A stretch of 21,448 nucleotides of DNA from Sergeia podlipaevii (Eukaryota > Euglenozoa > Kinetoplastea > Trypanosomatida > Trypanosomatidae). The DNA lies in assembly GCA_030849805.1 (NCBI GenBank), contig JASANZ010001881.1:1-21448 (forward strand), written 5' to 3'. Positions 1 to 8,304 of this stretch are shown in pieces; the stretch's first letter is position 1; every line of letters starts with the position of its first letter. Position numbers and translations under genes: made by a program. A model generated the notes under the pieces. The model ran no database searches. It was not told the origin of the DNA and saw only the letters and a program-made list of their open reading frames with translations.

Positions 1-231
1 TGTGCTGACAACAACTGCCATCACACGCACCTCGCCACCCTTGCCATCCGGGCGGCGCAGGTATACCTCCTCCTCATTGATTGGTGAGGGTTTTAGGGAT
101 TGGGGTTCGCTGGAGGAAAAAAGCCACCACAGCAGCATGACCTGAAGCACAATGAGCAAACACACGGCAGCGCACAATGCCCTCTTCATGCGTTTGGGCA
201 ACCTGCGCTTAGCGTGCCCTCTACTGGTCAT
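1..231 (-). CDS. N-terminal fragment of a type II membrane protein (partial, runs off left edge)
   Basis: An open frame runs from an ATG at 229-231 to the window edge, giving 77 residues with no stop. The first 16 residues are strongly basic (several Arg and Lys). They are followed by one hydrophobic segment at about residues 17-40, rich in Leu, Val, Ala and Trp, and then a hydrophilic stretch with Ser/Pro and an acidic patch. A basic N-terminus plus an uncleaved signal anchor is the layout of type II Golgi or ER membrane enzymes, so a glycosyltransferase is possible, but no catalytic motif is inside the window. An in-frame TGA at 247-249 lies just upstream, so this ATG is the first in frame. 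A short upstream ORF of 10 codons (279 to 247) ends before it. Product identity is unknown. Confidence 0.72.
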   Translation of the reverse strand, partial: MTSRGHAKRRLPKRMKRALCAAVCLLIVLQVMLLWWLFSSSEPQSLKPSPINEEEVYLRRPDGKGGEVRVMAVVVST

Positions 232-2068
232 GAGTGCAGTTGCAGGTCAAAAGGTTCTGATGTGATAGAGAATTGGCATTGAAAAACGCCACGCTGCGCA
301 CAGATGAAAGCCCGCTGTATAGACGTTGACAAAAGGTGTTTAACTATCAAAAAAAAGTAAAGATGAATATGAAAGCAAGAAAGTATAGCATTGGGATGCA
401 ATACAAGAGAAAAACAGACACGACAAAAGCAGAGTGGTATACAAGTTTAACAGACAGTTAGTGTGCCTCAAGTGACCTTGAATGGTGGTCAGTCCGATGG
501 TCTGTTGCCATCATCACCAAGTAGAAGAACTATAACAACTGCTTTATTCTTACGGCATGAAAAGTACGCAGCCTCACTTCCAACATTCACATTTGTAATG
601 AACCTCAGAAAGAAAGAAAAATGCATCCCCACCGCTAACTCATGCAAAAGAAAAGAGAAATAGGAAGGCTAAGCTTCGTGGTAGCACAATTTTTAAACTC
701 AATAGTTTCTGTCTCCCTGTTGTGCATCATGACATTCAATAGCATACCCACCCACAGTCAACAAAACAAAATCATAGCAATTTTTTGTAAAAAAAGAAAA
801 AGATAAAAATGGATAAATGGCAATAAAGCACAATACTTCTTTTAGTGATTGGGAAAAATTGCAAAACGATGAAAAATGAAAACCTAACAAGTATGAATCA
901 CTTCATATATTAATATCAAAAAATATATTTATTTAAAAAAAACTCTACAAGGCCTCAAAATTTGCGCTTAAATCATACACTGTTTTATCAACGACAGTAC
1001 TACCAAATAGTGTGCGTTCACTATGCTTTCATAAATAGTGACCCGTCAGAAAAGGCTCAGTCGCCAATCTCTAGACACGAATGAACGAAATTTGTTGGAA
1101 ATTCTATAGAAAAGATGCTGCAAATCAGAAATTTTTGTGCTATTTAAAGACGGTATTTGCAGCGCAAGTGGCCCATGGTTGCCACTGATGTCCATTAAGT
1201 TACACTTTTTGCCCCCTGATGACGCCGTCCCTGTAGGGATCGACTCTGGGTCGCCAGTGCATGTGAAAAAAGAAGAAAATGCATTTACACATACCATTGC
1301 TGGTTATGTGGTACTCAATCATAGGAGAGACACTTAGGCTCATACCCACTAAAACCCTCTGGGGTGGAGAAACCATGTATTTCACCACGCTGACTGCTCC
1401 GCCCTATTCGGCCGTAGGCTGTCGTAGAGCAGGCGAAATGGTCTGCATACCACGCATTGCTAAATGTCGATTCCGCTGTAGCGTGCAGGGCAAACGAGTC
1501 ATGAGTGAAGGACGCATAAGCCGCTGCTCTTGTAGTCGTGGTACACATGTTATTGCGTGCACGGCTATTACTATGTATGTGATCAAAAAAAAAAGAGAAA
1601 AAGAGAGATTTAGATTTGTGATAACGATAGCAACTGTACTTAAAAAGAAAAATGAAAATGATCACATAAATATAGCCGGTTTTAAACTGTCGCATCTGTA
1701 GTGAAAAGAGATGCTTTTCAGTTGTACATAATAAATGTAATTTTCGATACTCATTAATGTAGTGAGAAAAAAAAAGTTTGACACTGAGTACAAGGATTTG
1801 AACTTGTCTGCATTCCTATTCAAAACTGTATGCAATGTACCAATAAATGATAATAATAATGATAAGCATCTGACAGCGTTGCTTTTGCCATACAGCACCC
1901 GTTAGGAGAGTAAGTGTAAGGGAAAAAACAAATCGCACGTTTCGCTAATGTGGCCCAAGTGGAGTTGAAATGAAAATAAGAGCAAAGCCGTTCATAAAAG
2001 TGCAATCAGCAAAAGTAATGGTGTCCATTGTAAAAGGTCACATACATACGTAGAGAAGAGCTCGCAGG
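232..2068. other. 1.8-kb spacer without a convincing gene
   Basis: This is the longest spacer in the window. Most of it is AT-rich with homopolymer A runs, especially 770-960 and 1580-1660. A GC-richer block at roughly 1140-1570 is open on both strands, with ORFs of 126-140 codons. Their translations are unlike the neighbours: they are Phe/Ser-rich or Arg/Cys-rich and the open frames run into low-complexity sequence. It presumably carries the 3' UTR of the gene at 2069-3052 and the 5' leader of the left-edge gene. I see no tRNA or rRNA in it. Confidence 0.6.
344..390 (-). promoter_or_regulatory. putative spliced-leader acceptor for the left-edge gene
   Basis: On the minus strand a T-rich pyrimidine region is followed by the first AG at 344-345, about 112 nt before the ATG at 231. 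The tract-then-AG layout matches trypanosomatid trans-splice sites. The leader it would define contains one 10-codon upstream ORF. Confidence 0.45.
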
Positions 2069-3052
2069 CTATTGTTGTTGTGCAAGCAAAAAGCTCCAGT
2101 CTATTAGAAACCTCTGTGCCACTGGTAGCATGAGCGTCTCTGCTTCAGCTTGGCAGGAAGGTGCCGAAGTATCAGCTTCAGAATAATCCCAGGCCGCTTC
2201 AGTCATTGCACACTCCTCAGGAACAGCAAACACAGAGGGTGGAGGTGGAAGCGGCACAAAATTATAAAAATCGACGGTCATAGCGTCGTAGTCCGAAACC
2301 CATAGCTGCACATCACTGCCAGTGGATTCACGAACTGCAGGATCATCTGGCACGGCCACTTCATCAAACATTGGGGAGCCAAAAAACCTCCAATTAGGCA
2401 TTGTCAGTGGCGACCCCGCGATACGCTTGAGTTCTGCGCCAGGAGTAAACCGGGTGTGAAGACGCCAAGGAATGGTTGAGAATGAGTAAGTTGAACGATT
2501 GTTCGTGGCAGTGCTAGCGTGGCCAGTAAACGATGTGTTGAGCACATAGTAGTCAATCTGTAAGAGCGCTCCATCAGAGCGGTCATAGCCAGTAAAGCGT
2601 GTGACGGGCACGCCACGCACAATGTATGGATCTGCATCCCGCTCGTATTCCCTTGGCACGCAGAGGGGAGTCACCCGGCCGCGCGTGATAAATACTCTGC
2701 AGTTAAGATTGCTAACTTCTTTACTGGCAGGACCACGCTCAAATACGTAGGCGCGCTTCCTCACATCATCCGTAATAAAGGTATACTGCTTGTCAAGCAG
2801 AAACTGATCCATTCGCAGGCGTCCGCCATCACCGTCAACATACAGAGCCCCAATTTGAGACGTAGGTCCGGCGCCAGAACTAGGTATGGTTGTGCCAGTG
2901 CTGACGTAAAAGTTTGAAGGAAAGCGGGTTCCGCAGTGTTGAGTCTCACTGTAGCTGCCCTGCGATTCGTCTGCGGTTGCCGAAGTGGAAGGCAGCTGTT
3001 TCACACAACTGATGAGAAGCAATCCAAATAAAATATACTTCACAAAAATCAT
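2069..3052 (-). CDS. secreted protein of unknown function, weakly ependymin/LolA-like
   Basis: The protein has 327 residues from an ATG at 3050-3052. The open frame extends 5 codons further to a GTG, but trypanosomatids start at ATG, and this ATG directly begins a clear signal peptide (hydrophobic residues about 3-16). The mature part has cysteines near 40, 118, 131, 281 and 300, N-glycosylation sequons at about N172 and N185, and a Pro-rich run near 268-272. There is no second membrane segment and no obvious GPI signal, since the tail ends in AQQQ. Residues about 65-200 alternate beta-like segments ending in an IPWR motif, which loosely resembles the beta-sandwich of ependymin-related or LolA-like secreted proteins. 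That is only a pattern impression. Likely secreted or held in the lumen of an organelle. The stop codon is TAG. Confidence 0.8.
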   Translation of the reverse strand: MIFVKYILFGLLLISCVKQLPSTSATADESQGSYSETQHCGTRFPSNFYVSTGTTIPSSGAGPTSQIGALYVDGDGGRLRMDQFLLDKQYTFITDDVRKRAYVFERGPASKEVSNLNCRVFITRGRVTPLCVPREYERDADPYIVRGVPVTRFTGYDRSDGALLQIDYYVLNTSFTGHASTATNNRSTYSFSTIPWRLHTRFTPGAELKRIAGSPLTMPNWRFFGSPMFDEVAVPDDPAVRESTGSDVQLWVSDYDAMTVDFYNFVPLPPPPSVFAVPEECAMTEAAWDYSEADTSAPSCQAEAETLMLPVAQRFLIDWSFLLAQQQ

Positions 3053-3097
3053 GTTGCGCCAATACACTGTTCAAAAATTGTAATAATAATATATGAG

Positions 3098-3120
3098 CTT
3101 GTGACAATAAAAAGAAGAAG
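3098..3120 (-). promoter_or_regulatory. putative spliced-leader acceptor for the gene at 2069-3052
   Basis: The minus strand reads a TCT-repeat pyrimidine tract (3108-3120) followed by the first AG at 3098-3099. This gives a 45-nt leader with no ATG before 3052. It excludes nothing at the GTG, but it makes 3052 the first ATG in the predicted mRNA. Confidence 0.5.
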
Positions 3121-3128
3121 ATGATAAT

Positions 3129-3155
3129 TAATATATATATATATATATATATATA
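3129..3155. repeat. TA dinucleotide microsatellite
   Basis: A run of about 13 alternating A/T dinucleotides in the spacer just upstream of the predicted splice tract of the gene at 2069-3052. Confidence 0.9.
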
Positions 3156-3596
3156 AATCTAACCATCATAGCAATAGGAGCATGGAATGTCAATATATTG
3201 TGAATAATAATATGGAAAAACGTGGTAGTGGTGGCAAAAAAATAAAAATATAAAAATGGAGACACCCGCGTTTGACATTGTTATTTTTTCACTTTTTTGG
3301 TAAAAACGTATTGCTTCTTGCGGTTTCCGCCAACACACACACACAAAGTAAGTACTTCTATGAGTATTCACGTTGCCAGTTGATGGGAGTTATTAGCCAA
3401 GAAAACAAATTTGATAAATAAAAAAGAAATAGTGCTGTACAAGCACGTACCCTGCGCAACACAAAACTCCTGCTCTCTCTCTTAATTGATTCATTCACCC
3501 CACATAATTTTTCTCCATTCTCATGAATATATCAGGTGGAGTTTTGGTGTTGCAAATATGTATAGCAGGTTTGATCAACGCGCACTCAAAGCTTGC

Positions 3597-5228
3597 TTAA
3601 CTATTTTGTGTCATCCTCTGCAGCTGACGAAGAAGCGCTGTACCGTCGGCACCACTGTTCGTGAGGTGAATGCTCGAAGGAGCGTCGGACGCTTGAGAAT
3701 TTCCGGAGAAATCGCTGTGCCCTTGTTGGCGGGACGGTACCTTACGCTCTGGCAGCTGGCCTCTTTCATTACCAGCATTAGTATTCTTTTTGTTCCCGGA
3801 ATAGTGGCTACGGTGTGCTTGTCGATCCTCCTCTTTGATTCGGTCACGCTCACGCTGAAGGCGTTCAGATAGAGAAGGTGCATTGGTGCGATATTGACTA
3901 GCCGGCCTTTGCGAGAGAGTTCCCTCATGGTATGCTTGTGGCCTTGTAGAGAAGGGGGTAAGATGCGTTGGTGCACTAGCGTCGCCTAAGCGCTGCCTCT
4001 CTGCTGCCGCCGCCGCCTCGATCTCTCTATCCAAGTGCGGAATACCTGTATGGCTCTTCTGTGAATGCATCACAGCTCGCTCCTCTTCCTCCGTCCAGCT
4101 CATGTTTTTGTTCTCCTGCCATGATGGTACTGGCTGCTGCTGCTGCTGCTTTGGCTGTCCTTGTGGCACTGTCAGTGATGGCCGCTCCTTCTGTTGCTGC
4201 TGGTGGTGGTGCTCTTGCTGTCGCTGCCTTCGTCTGCTCTTCGCGGAAGACGTGTTCTCTGTGTCGATCACCACCCACCGCGAAGCGTGCCCATAACGAC
4301 AGTTGTTTTTGTATGAGCAAGGGTGCTTGCCATCGTCGGGGTCGTGAGAATATCCACATCGGTCTCCAAGTTTGCAGCAACCTCGCATGTTATCGCAGCA
4401 GAGACGGGTCTTCCACAAGTTAACCTGAGCTAGCGGAACCACCTCCATCTCTTTCCTATCAGTAGCACCTGCTGGCGTGTCGTGCGCATGCAACGCCTGC
4501 TCATGCATCTCACTGCGACGTTCTGCTGCTGCGCGGATCAAAGGAGTGTGTGAGTCCAGAGTTAGCACCTCATCGAGTACCTCCATCGCCTTTGCCAGTC
4601 CAATGTCATTGCACTGTAAAACTGGATCCTTGAATGGGATTGGGCACAGCGCAATATCAGGGTGAGAGCACTTATCCGGAGAGTCGTCAATAATGATGGT
4701 GTTTGCGCTGTGGAAGCTCTTCGGGTATGCGTCAAAGATACGCTGAAGATTCTTGATGGTGCCGTAGGGGTTCTCCTCTGTCGGGCGAGGCTCGCAGGAG
4801 TCACGGTATCGCACAAAAAGAAGGCGCTCTTGGTACCCTTCTAGAACACTGTCAATAACTGGATTGGACGAACGCTCCAGGCCGCTGGTCCACACAGCTA
4901 CTACAAAGTTGTTAAAGACATACTTCACAAAATCTCGTACATGTGGACGATGAATGAATGTCCCTCGGCCCCGAGCCACTAGGACGCCATTTAGATCTAA
5001 CACCAGCAAAAATGCGCGACGGACGGCACTAGTGCGAACCGTCACATCGTAACCCTGCTGGGTTGTGATCGTGATCTGATCCTTGTCCTCATCAATGTCC
5101 GCTACGACTCCGATCTCAGTTCTATTATTCCCTAAATGTACACGTACGTACTGCTCAACTTCAAAACGTTCCTTATGAACCACAAAAGTGGCGCCAGCGT
5201 CATCGGCAGCGGCAGGCCACGCGCTCAT
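3597..5228 (-). CDS. FCP1/NLI-like HAD domain protein with CCCH zinc finger, likely RNA-binding
   Basis: The protein has 543 residues from an ATG at 5226-5228; the open frame extends to a GTG at 5255, but that is not a plausible start. Residues about 20-70 look like a small beta-barrel. Residues about 72-225 carry an FCP1/NLI-interacting-factor phosphatase domain: motif I VLDLNGVLV (D78, N80), motif II WTSG (113-116) and a distal IIIDDSPDK (178-186). FCP1 enzymes use DxDx(T/V), so the acid/base Asp is replaced by Asn here, and activity may be weak or lost. A classic C-x7-C-x5-C-x3-H finger follows (C277, C285, C291, H295), then a partial C-x5-C-x3-H (C304, C310, H314). The tail (330-543) is Gln/His/Arg/Ser-rich with polyQ, and is probably disordered. 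CCCH fingers in this group usually bind mRNA. I infer a post-transcriptional regulator or scaffold. The stop codon is TAA. Confidence 0.88.
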   Translation of the reverse strand: MSAWPAAADDAGATFVVHKERFEVEQYVRVHLGNNRTEIGVVADIDEDKDQITITTQQGYDVTVRTSAVRRAFLLVLDLNGVLVARGRGTFIHRPHVRDFVKYVFNNFVVAVWTSGLERSSNPVIDSVLEGYQERLLFVRYRDSCEPRPTEENPYGTIKNLQRIFDAYPKSFHSANTIIIDDSPDKCSHPDIALCPIPFKDPVLQCNDIGLAKAMEVLDEVLTLDSHTPLIRAAAERRSEMHEQALHAHDTPAGATDRKEMEVVPLAQVNLWKTRLCCDNMRGCCKLGDRCGYSHDPDDGKHPCSYKNNCRYGHASRWVVIDTENTSSAKSRRRQRQQEHHHQQQQKERPSLTVPQGQPKQQQQQPVPSWQENKNMSWTEEEERAVMHSQKSHTGIPHLDREIEAAAAAERQRLGDASAPTHLTPFSTRPQAYHEGTLSQRPASQYRTNAPSLSERLQRERDRIKEEDRQAHRSHYSGNKKNTNAGNERGQLPERKVPSRQQGHSDFSGNSQASDAPSSIHLTNSGADGTALLRQLQRMTQNS

Positions 5229-5842
5229 TGCTGTAAGAAGGGACTGTGTAAGCACACCCGCAAAAAGTTTCGAAGAAAAGAGTCAAAAGGTTAGATAGTA
5301 GCAGGTGATGTGTAAAAGTAGAGAAAACAATAAGAAGAGTATATTAGTGAGATACTATTCAAAAAAAAAAAAAAAAGATGTGTTTAATGCTCAATGTGGC
5401 GCTTCACTAACACAAAGATAGAGCTACTTCTCTGTTAGCAATGATAAAGGTGGCTCCTCACCGTACTTTGGCGTTGTTGTGTGTACACGCGCGAGTATTT
5501 TGTTACTTGCTTAAGCAGTTCTCTCTTCTATAAGTACATAAGAGAGAGAGAGGGAAAGAAATTAAGAAGATAAAAAAAAAGATTAATCACGAAAAAAATG
5601 TAGTGATACGCGGTATGAAGGGAGAGAAAGAAAAACGGAGTGCAAGTGCGTCGTGCGACACAATTGTACACATCTGTCGTTTAAGAGATAAAATATATAG
5701 AGCGTTGTGAATAGTACAAATTAAAAAAAAAAACTCTCAAGTATCAGTAAAGACTAAAGAAAACCTGCAACAGGTAGTGCTAGTAGAAAAGCATACACAT
5801 GCCAAAAAAAAAAGCGTTCTCGCTGGTACTATCCATAAAGCA
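5229..5842. other. intergenic spacer
   Basis: No gene is supported. On the plus strand it is strongly purine-rich, with A runs at 5361-5376, 5572-5580, 5724-5733 and 5804-5812 and an AG-repeat stretch at 5540-5561. These read as several pyrimidine tracts on the coding strand. The sequence joins the 3' UTR of the gene at 5843-7690 to the leader of the gene at 3597-5228. Confidence 0.7.
5355..5376 (-). promoter_or_regulatory. putative spliced-leader acceptor for the gene at 3597-5228
   Basis: On the coding strand a run of 16 T (5361-5376) is followed by the first AG at 5355-5356. Alternative AGs lie nearer the gene at 5244-5245 and 5231-5232, after shorter T-rich stretches. With any of them the first ATG in the mRNA is 5228. 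Confidence 0.4.
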
Positions 5843-7690
5843 TCACCAAACTGGTCTTTCATTGCCTCTATTCCATAAATACTGACTGTAAAGAAGTGCA
5901 GCAAGGAATAGGATCAAGATGCCTGTCCCTGTCAGATCCACGAAGAGTCCTCCCCATAATCGAAAGTGCATACGTGAAGCACTGTAGTAATCAGCAAGTG
6001 CTTGCGCGTAGTCAATCGTTTCACTTCCAAACATACGCTTCACCTGGTTGTCAACTACATCTCGAATATGAGCATCAAGTGTAATAGTTTCCTTTCGGTG
6101 CTTACGCGACGCGCTGGTTGGACTGGCAGCACTCTGTGGAGCATCATCCGAATCCTCTGAGGCGTCCCCAGTGGCACTGTTAGAGCTCTCACTGCTCTCT
6201 TCTCTTGCCTTTGCTGCCTCCTCACGGTTAATTTCCCTGTTGTACGACTCAATTTCAGACAACTCCTCACGGGATAACAGTCGCGGCTGTATACTGCCAG
6301 ATCTTGCCATTATGCTAAGAATAGCCAGCAAGACATCATTCACGTCTGGGTTGTTACCGCTTGAGTGTGAAACTGTTTGGGGTTCAAAGTTGTTGCGTCG
6401 CATGCCGTGAAGGTCGTAGCTAAGAATGGGAGCAATCGCCTCCATGAAATCCAAAAAGCCCGGTGGGTGTGAATACCTACCTGACGACGCTGACCAATCG
6501 TCAATGACGCTGGCAATGTAATCAAAGGTATTGCGTGCAGGCCGCTTCGTGTGAGTGTGCAGCACTAAACTAGGGGCAAGCTGCAGTGCACGCGTCTCCT
6601 CCACGGATATGGTGAGCAACAGAGGGCTACACCACACAATCGAAGTGTATTGGCACAAGGACTTGTACACAGCTGGTAGCAGATCCATGGCAGCACCGTA
6701 CACTTCACTCAGTGCCTGGTTACCGCCTTTATGAAGCACAACGGCGCTATGAAGAAAGCGGTCATCTGGCATGTGCTGGTACGATAAGCGTGAGGGAAAG
6801 CTACTGCTTGCTGATATGCGAGTCCTGCGCGCCATCACCTCCAGCTCAGAAGCCGGGCCAATGAGCTCCTCAAGCGCAATGAATGGTAGATACGGCACAG
6901 AAGCAGCACCAAACTGCCGCACTTGCGCCTCTGCTTGACCCCACATCCTCTGCATGAGCACTAGAAGGTCCTTTATGCTCGCGCGCGGCCCATGCACTAC
7001 ACTCGAAAGAAAGTTAAAGCTGCGAACAATCGTGCTACCCAGTACGTTCGAGTCGTACATAGCTTGTGCCGCCTGTATTGCTCTTCGAGAGACAGAAAGC
7101 CAAGGCATTCGCTCAAGCGTTACGTTTGAATGACTAACATAGCTGTTTACGGCAGCTGCCCAAAGACATGCACCATCTCCAACATCGCAACCACCTTCAT
7201 TCACGCTGCCGTCTGCTCTGCCTGTGCGAACGTCTTGTGTGGTTTGCGATGAGCTGAGTGTCGTCGTTGTGAACCGCCTGAGTTGCCGCCAGACATGTCT
7301 GTACGCGCCGGGGTGCATCCCAACAGTTTTATTGGCCCTTATCCATCTCTCCATCTCGACCTGAAGAGAAAGGAACTCAGGTGCATTATGGTAAAACTCG
7401 ACTGATCCTCTACGTAATAATGCTTCAGCAGCGTCCTCTAGAAGAGTATCGCAATATCGGGGGCAGTGCCAGACGTGCCAGCCACTGACAGACTCAAACA
7501 GTGCTGCAAAATAGACGGTAGGTGTCAAGTCAGGACACATCTCATCGTCCTTCCAGTCAAGTGACTCCTCACCCACCTGTGTCGCAAAGCGCTCAATGCA
7601 ACCACGGTCACAAGCACCCTGTGAAATGGCAAGCAATACTATTGCTAGCGCAGTCAACACAATCACATTGACGCAACCGTACCGTGGCAT
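5843..7690 (-). CDS. type I single-pass membrane protein of unknown function
   Basis: The protein has 615 residues from ATG 7688-7690. It begins with a signal peptide (hydrophobic about 8-23, probable cleavage near the first Cys-rich residues at 27-31). A long ectodomain follows, with Cys pairs near 27/31, 52, 76/80 and 168/175 and with sequons at about N120 and N189. Residues about 488-535 form an acidic Ser/Glu/Asp-rich linker. The C-terminus has one transmembrane segment (about 579-604) and a tail of about nine residues. The expected topology is lumenal or extracellular N-terminus and very short cytosolic end. I recognise no family. Most of the ectodomain looks helical. An out-of-frame upstream ATG at 7719-7721 opens a reading frame that overlaps this start, so translation may be damped. 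The stop codon is TGA. Confidence 0.85.
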   Translation of the reverse strand: MPRYGCVNVIVLTALAIVLLAISQGACDRGCIERFATQVGEESLDWKDDEMCPDLTPTVYFAALFESVSGWHVWHCPRYCDTLLEDAAEALLRRGSVEFYHNAPEFLSLQVEMERWIRANKTVGMHPGAYRHVWRQLRRFTTTTLSSSQTTQDVRTGRADGSVNEGGCDVGDGACLWAAAVNSYVSHSNVTLERMPWLSVSRRAIQAAQAMYDSNVLGSTIVRSFNFLSSVVHGPRASIKDLLVLMQRMWGQAEAQVRQFGAASVPYLPFIALEELIGPASELEVMARRTRISASSSFPSRLSYQHMPDDRFLHSAVVLHKGGNQALSEVYGAAMDLLPAVYKSLCQYTSIVWCSPLLLTISVEETRALQLAPSLVLHTHTKRPARNTFDYIASVIDDWSASSGRYSHPPGFLDFMEAIAPILSYDLHGMRRNNFEPQTVSHSSGNNPDVNDVLLAILSIMARSGSIQPRLLSREELSEIESYNREINREEAAKAREESSESSNSATGDASEDSDDAPQSAASPTSASRKHRKETITLDAHIRDVVDNQVKRMFGSETIDYAQALADYYSASRMHFRLWGGLFVDLTGTGILILFLAALLYSQYLWNRGNERPVW

Positions 7691-8304
7691 AGGGAAGCAA
7701 AAAGATATGGCAGCGTACCATACAAGACCTAGTCAAGCAATATTAATTATGTGTGTCTAATCACCCAAAAGTTGCACTGACTCAACTCTCCCCGTTTTAT
7801 TCACCTTAATGACTACAATTGTAATAGGAAAAAAAAACGTGTTGAAAAACATAAGCGGTGAGTAAACAAAAAAGTAAGTGTTTCGCAACAGAGAATTAGT
7901 TAAAAGCCATCTAAAGACTTCAATGCACCTATATGAGTTTCTCACAAAGAAACAGCGCGTGTCGCTGAAGCGTTGAATACGAAAAAAACATAAGGATGTG
8001 CGTGCCTGTATATGTGAGCGTTTATTCAATTTTAAAAATAGCAACAAGTCAGTAAAAAAAAAAAAAACTGCTATGCCAACGGCCGTAGAACTTATACAGC
8101 AGAAAGAACGCTCGCTCCTCCTTCCATATACTAGCGTGCGAGCAAAACAGAACAGAACCTTGTACAATTACTGAGCACATGGCAAGAATGCAGTGGCTCT
8201 GGCTAACGGTAGGAAAAGAGAAAAGGAAGGGGGAGCAACAACGAGCAAATAGCAGCGGCACATTTATATATATATAACAGCAAGTGCAATAACATATCAT
8301 CATT
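7691..8304. other. intergenic spacer
   Basis: No gene is supported. There are long A runs on the plus strand at 7829-7837 and 8054-8066, and a short TA run at 8263-8277. Open frames of 136-138 codons on the minus strand are Phe-rich because they read through poly-T, and the longest start at TTG. I treat them as noncoding. Confidence 0.65.
7813..7837 (-). promoter_or_regulatory. putative spliced-leader acceptor for the gene at 5843-7690
   Basis: On the minus strand a T9CC tract (about 7827-7837) is followed by an AG at 7813-7814, leaving a leader of about 122 nt. A nearer AG exists in the 7720-7735 region without a good tract. Both leaders would contain the out-of-frame ATG at 7719-7721. Confidence 0.35.

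Larger units (their letters stand above)
3053..3596. other. intergenic spacer
   Basis: AT-rich sequence with no supported gene. It holds a TA microsatellite (3129-3155), a short CA run near 3332-3345, and A-rich stretches that are pyrimidine tracts on the coding strand. It joins the 3' UTR of the gene at 3597-5228 to the leader of the gene at 2069-3052. Confidence 0.7.

Noticed and set aside
440..517. Possible C/D snoRNA on the minus strand (GTGATGA at 511-517, CTGA at 489-492)
   Set aside because: The boxes are only about 20 nt apart and no terminal D box or closing stem is seen. I could not identify an rRNA target.
1046..1297. 83-codon ATG-started frame on the minus strand
   Set aside because: Short, no good pyrimidine tract-AG ahead of it, and no recognisable feature. 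It cannot be excluded but is not supported.
1279..1701. Overlapping 140- and 126-codon frames on both strands in the left spacer
   Set aside because: The translations are Phe- or Lys/Arg-rich where they cross homopolymers and match no pattern. They are kept only as a composition finding.
1780..1815. tRNA T-loop-like sequence (TTCAAAT) followed by a T run on the minus strand
   Set aside because: The flanking stem does not pair at the correct register, and no A box or acceptor stem is found.
3053..3067. GTG-started extension of the secreted protein, and similar GTG/TTG extensions at 5229-5255, 9343-9372 and 18548-18580
   Set aside because: Nuclear genes of this group start at ATG. In each case a downstream ATG is the first in frame, and at 3052 it directly begins the signal peptide.
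7757..8167. 136-codon minus-strand frame in the spacer
   Set aside because: It starts at TTG and is Phe/Leu-rich because it reads poly-T pyrimidine tracts.
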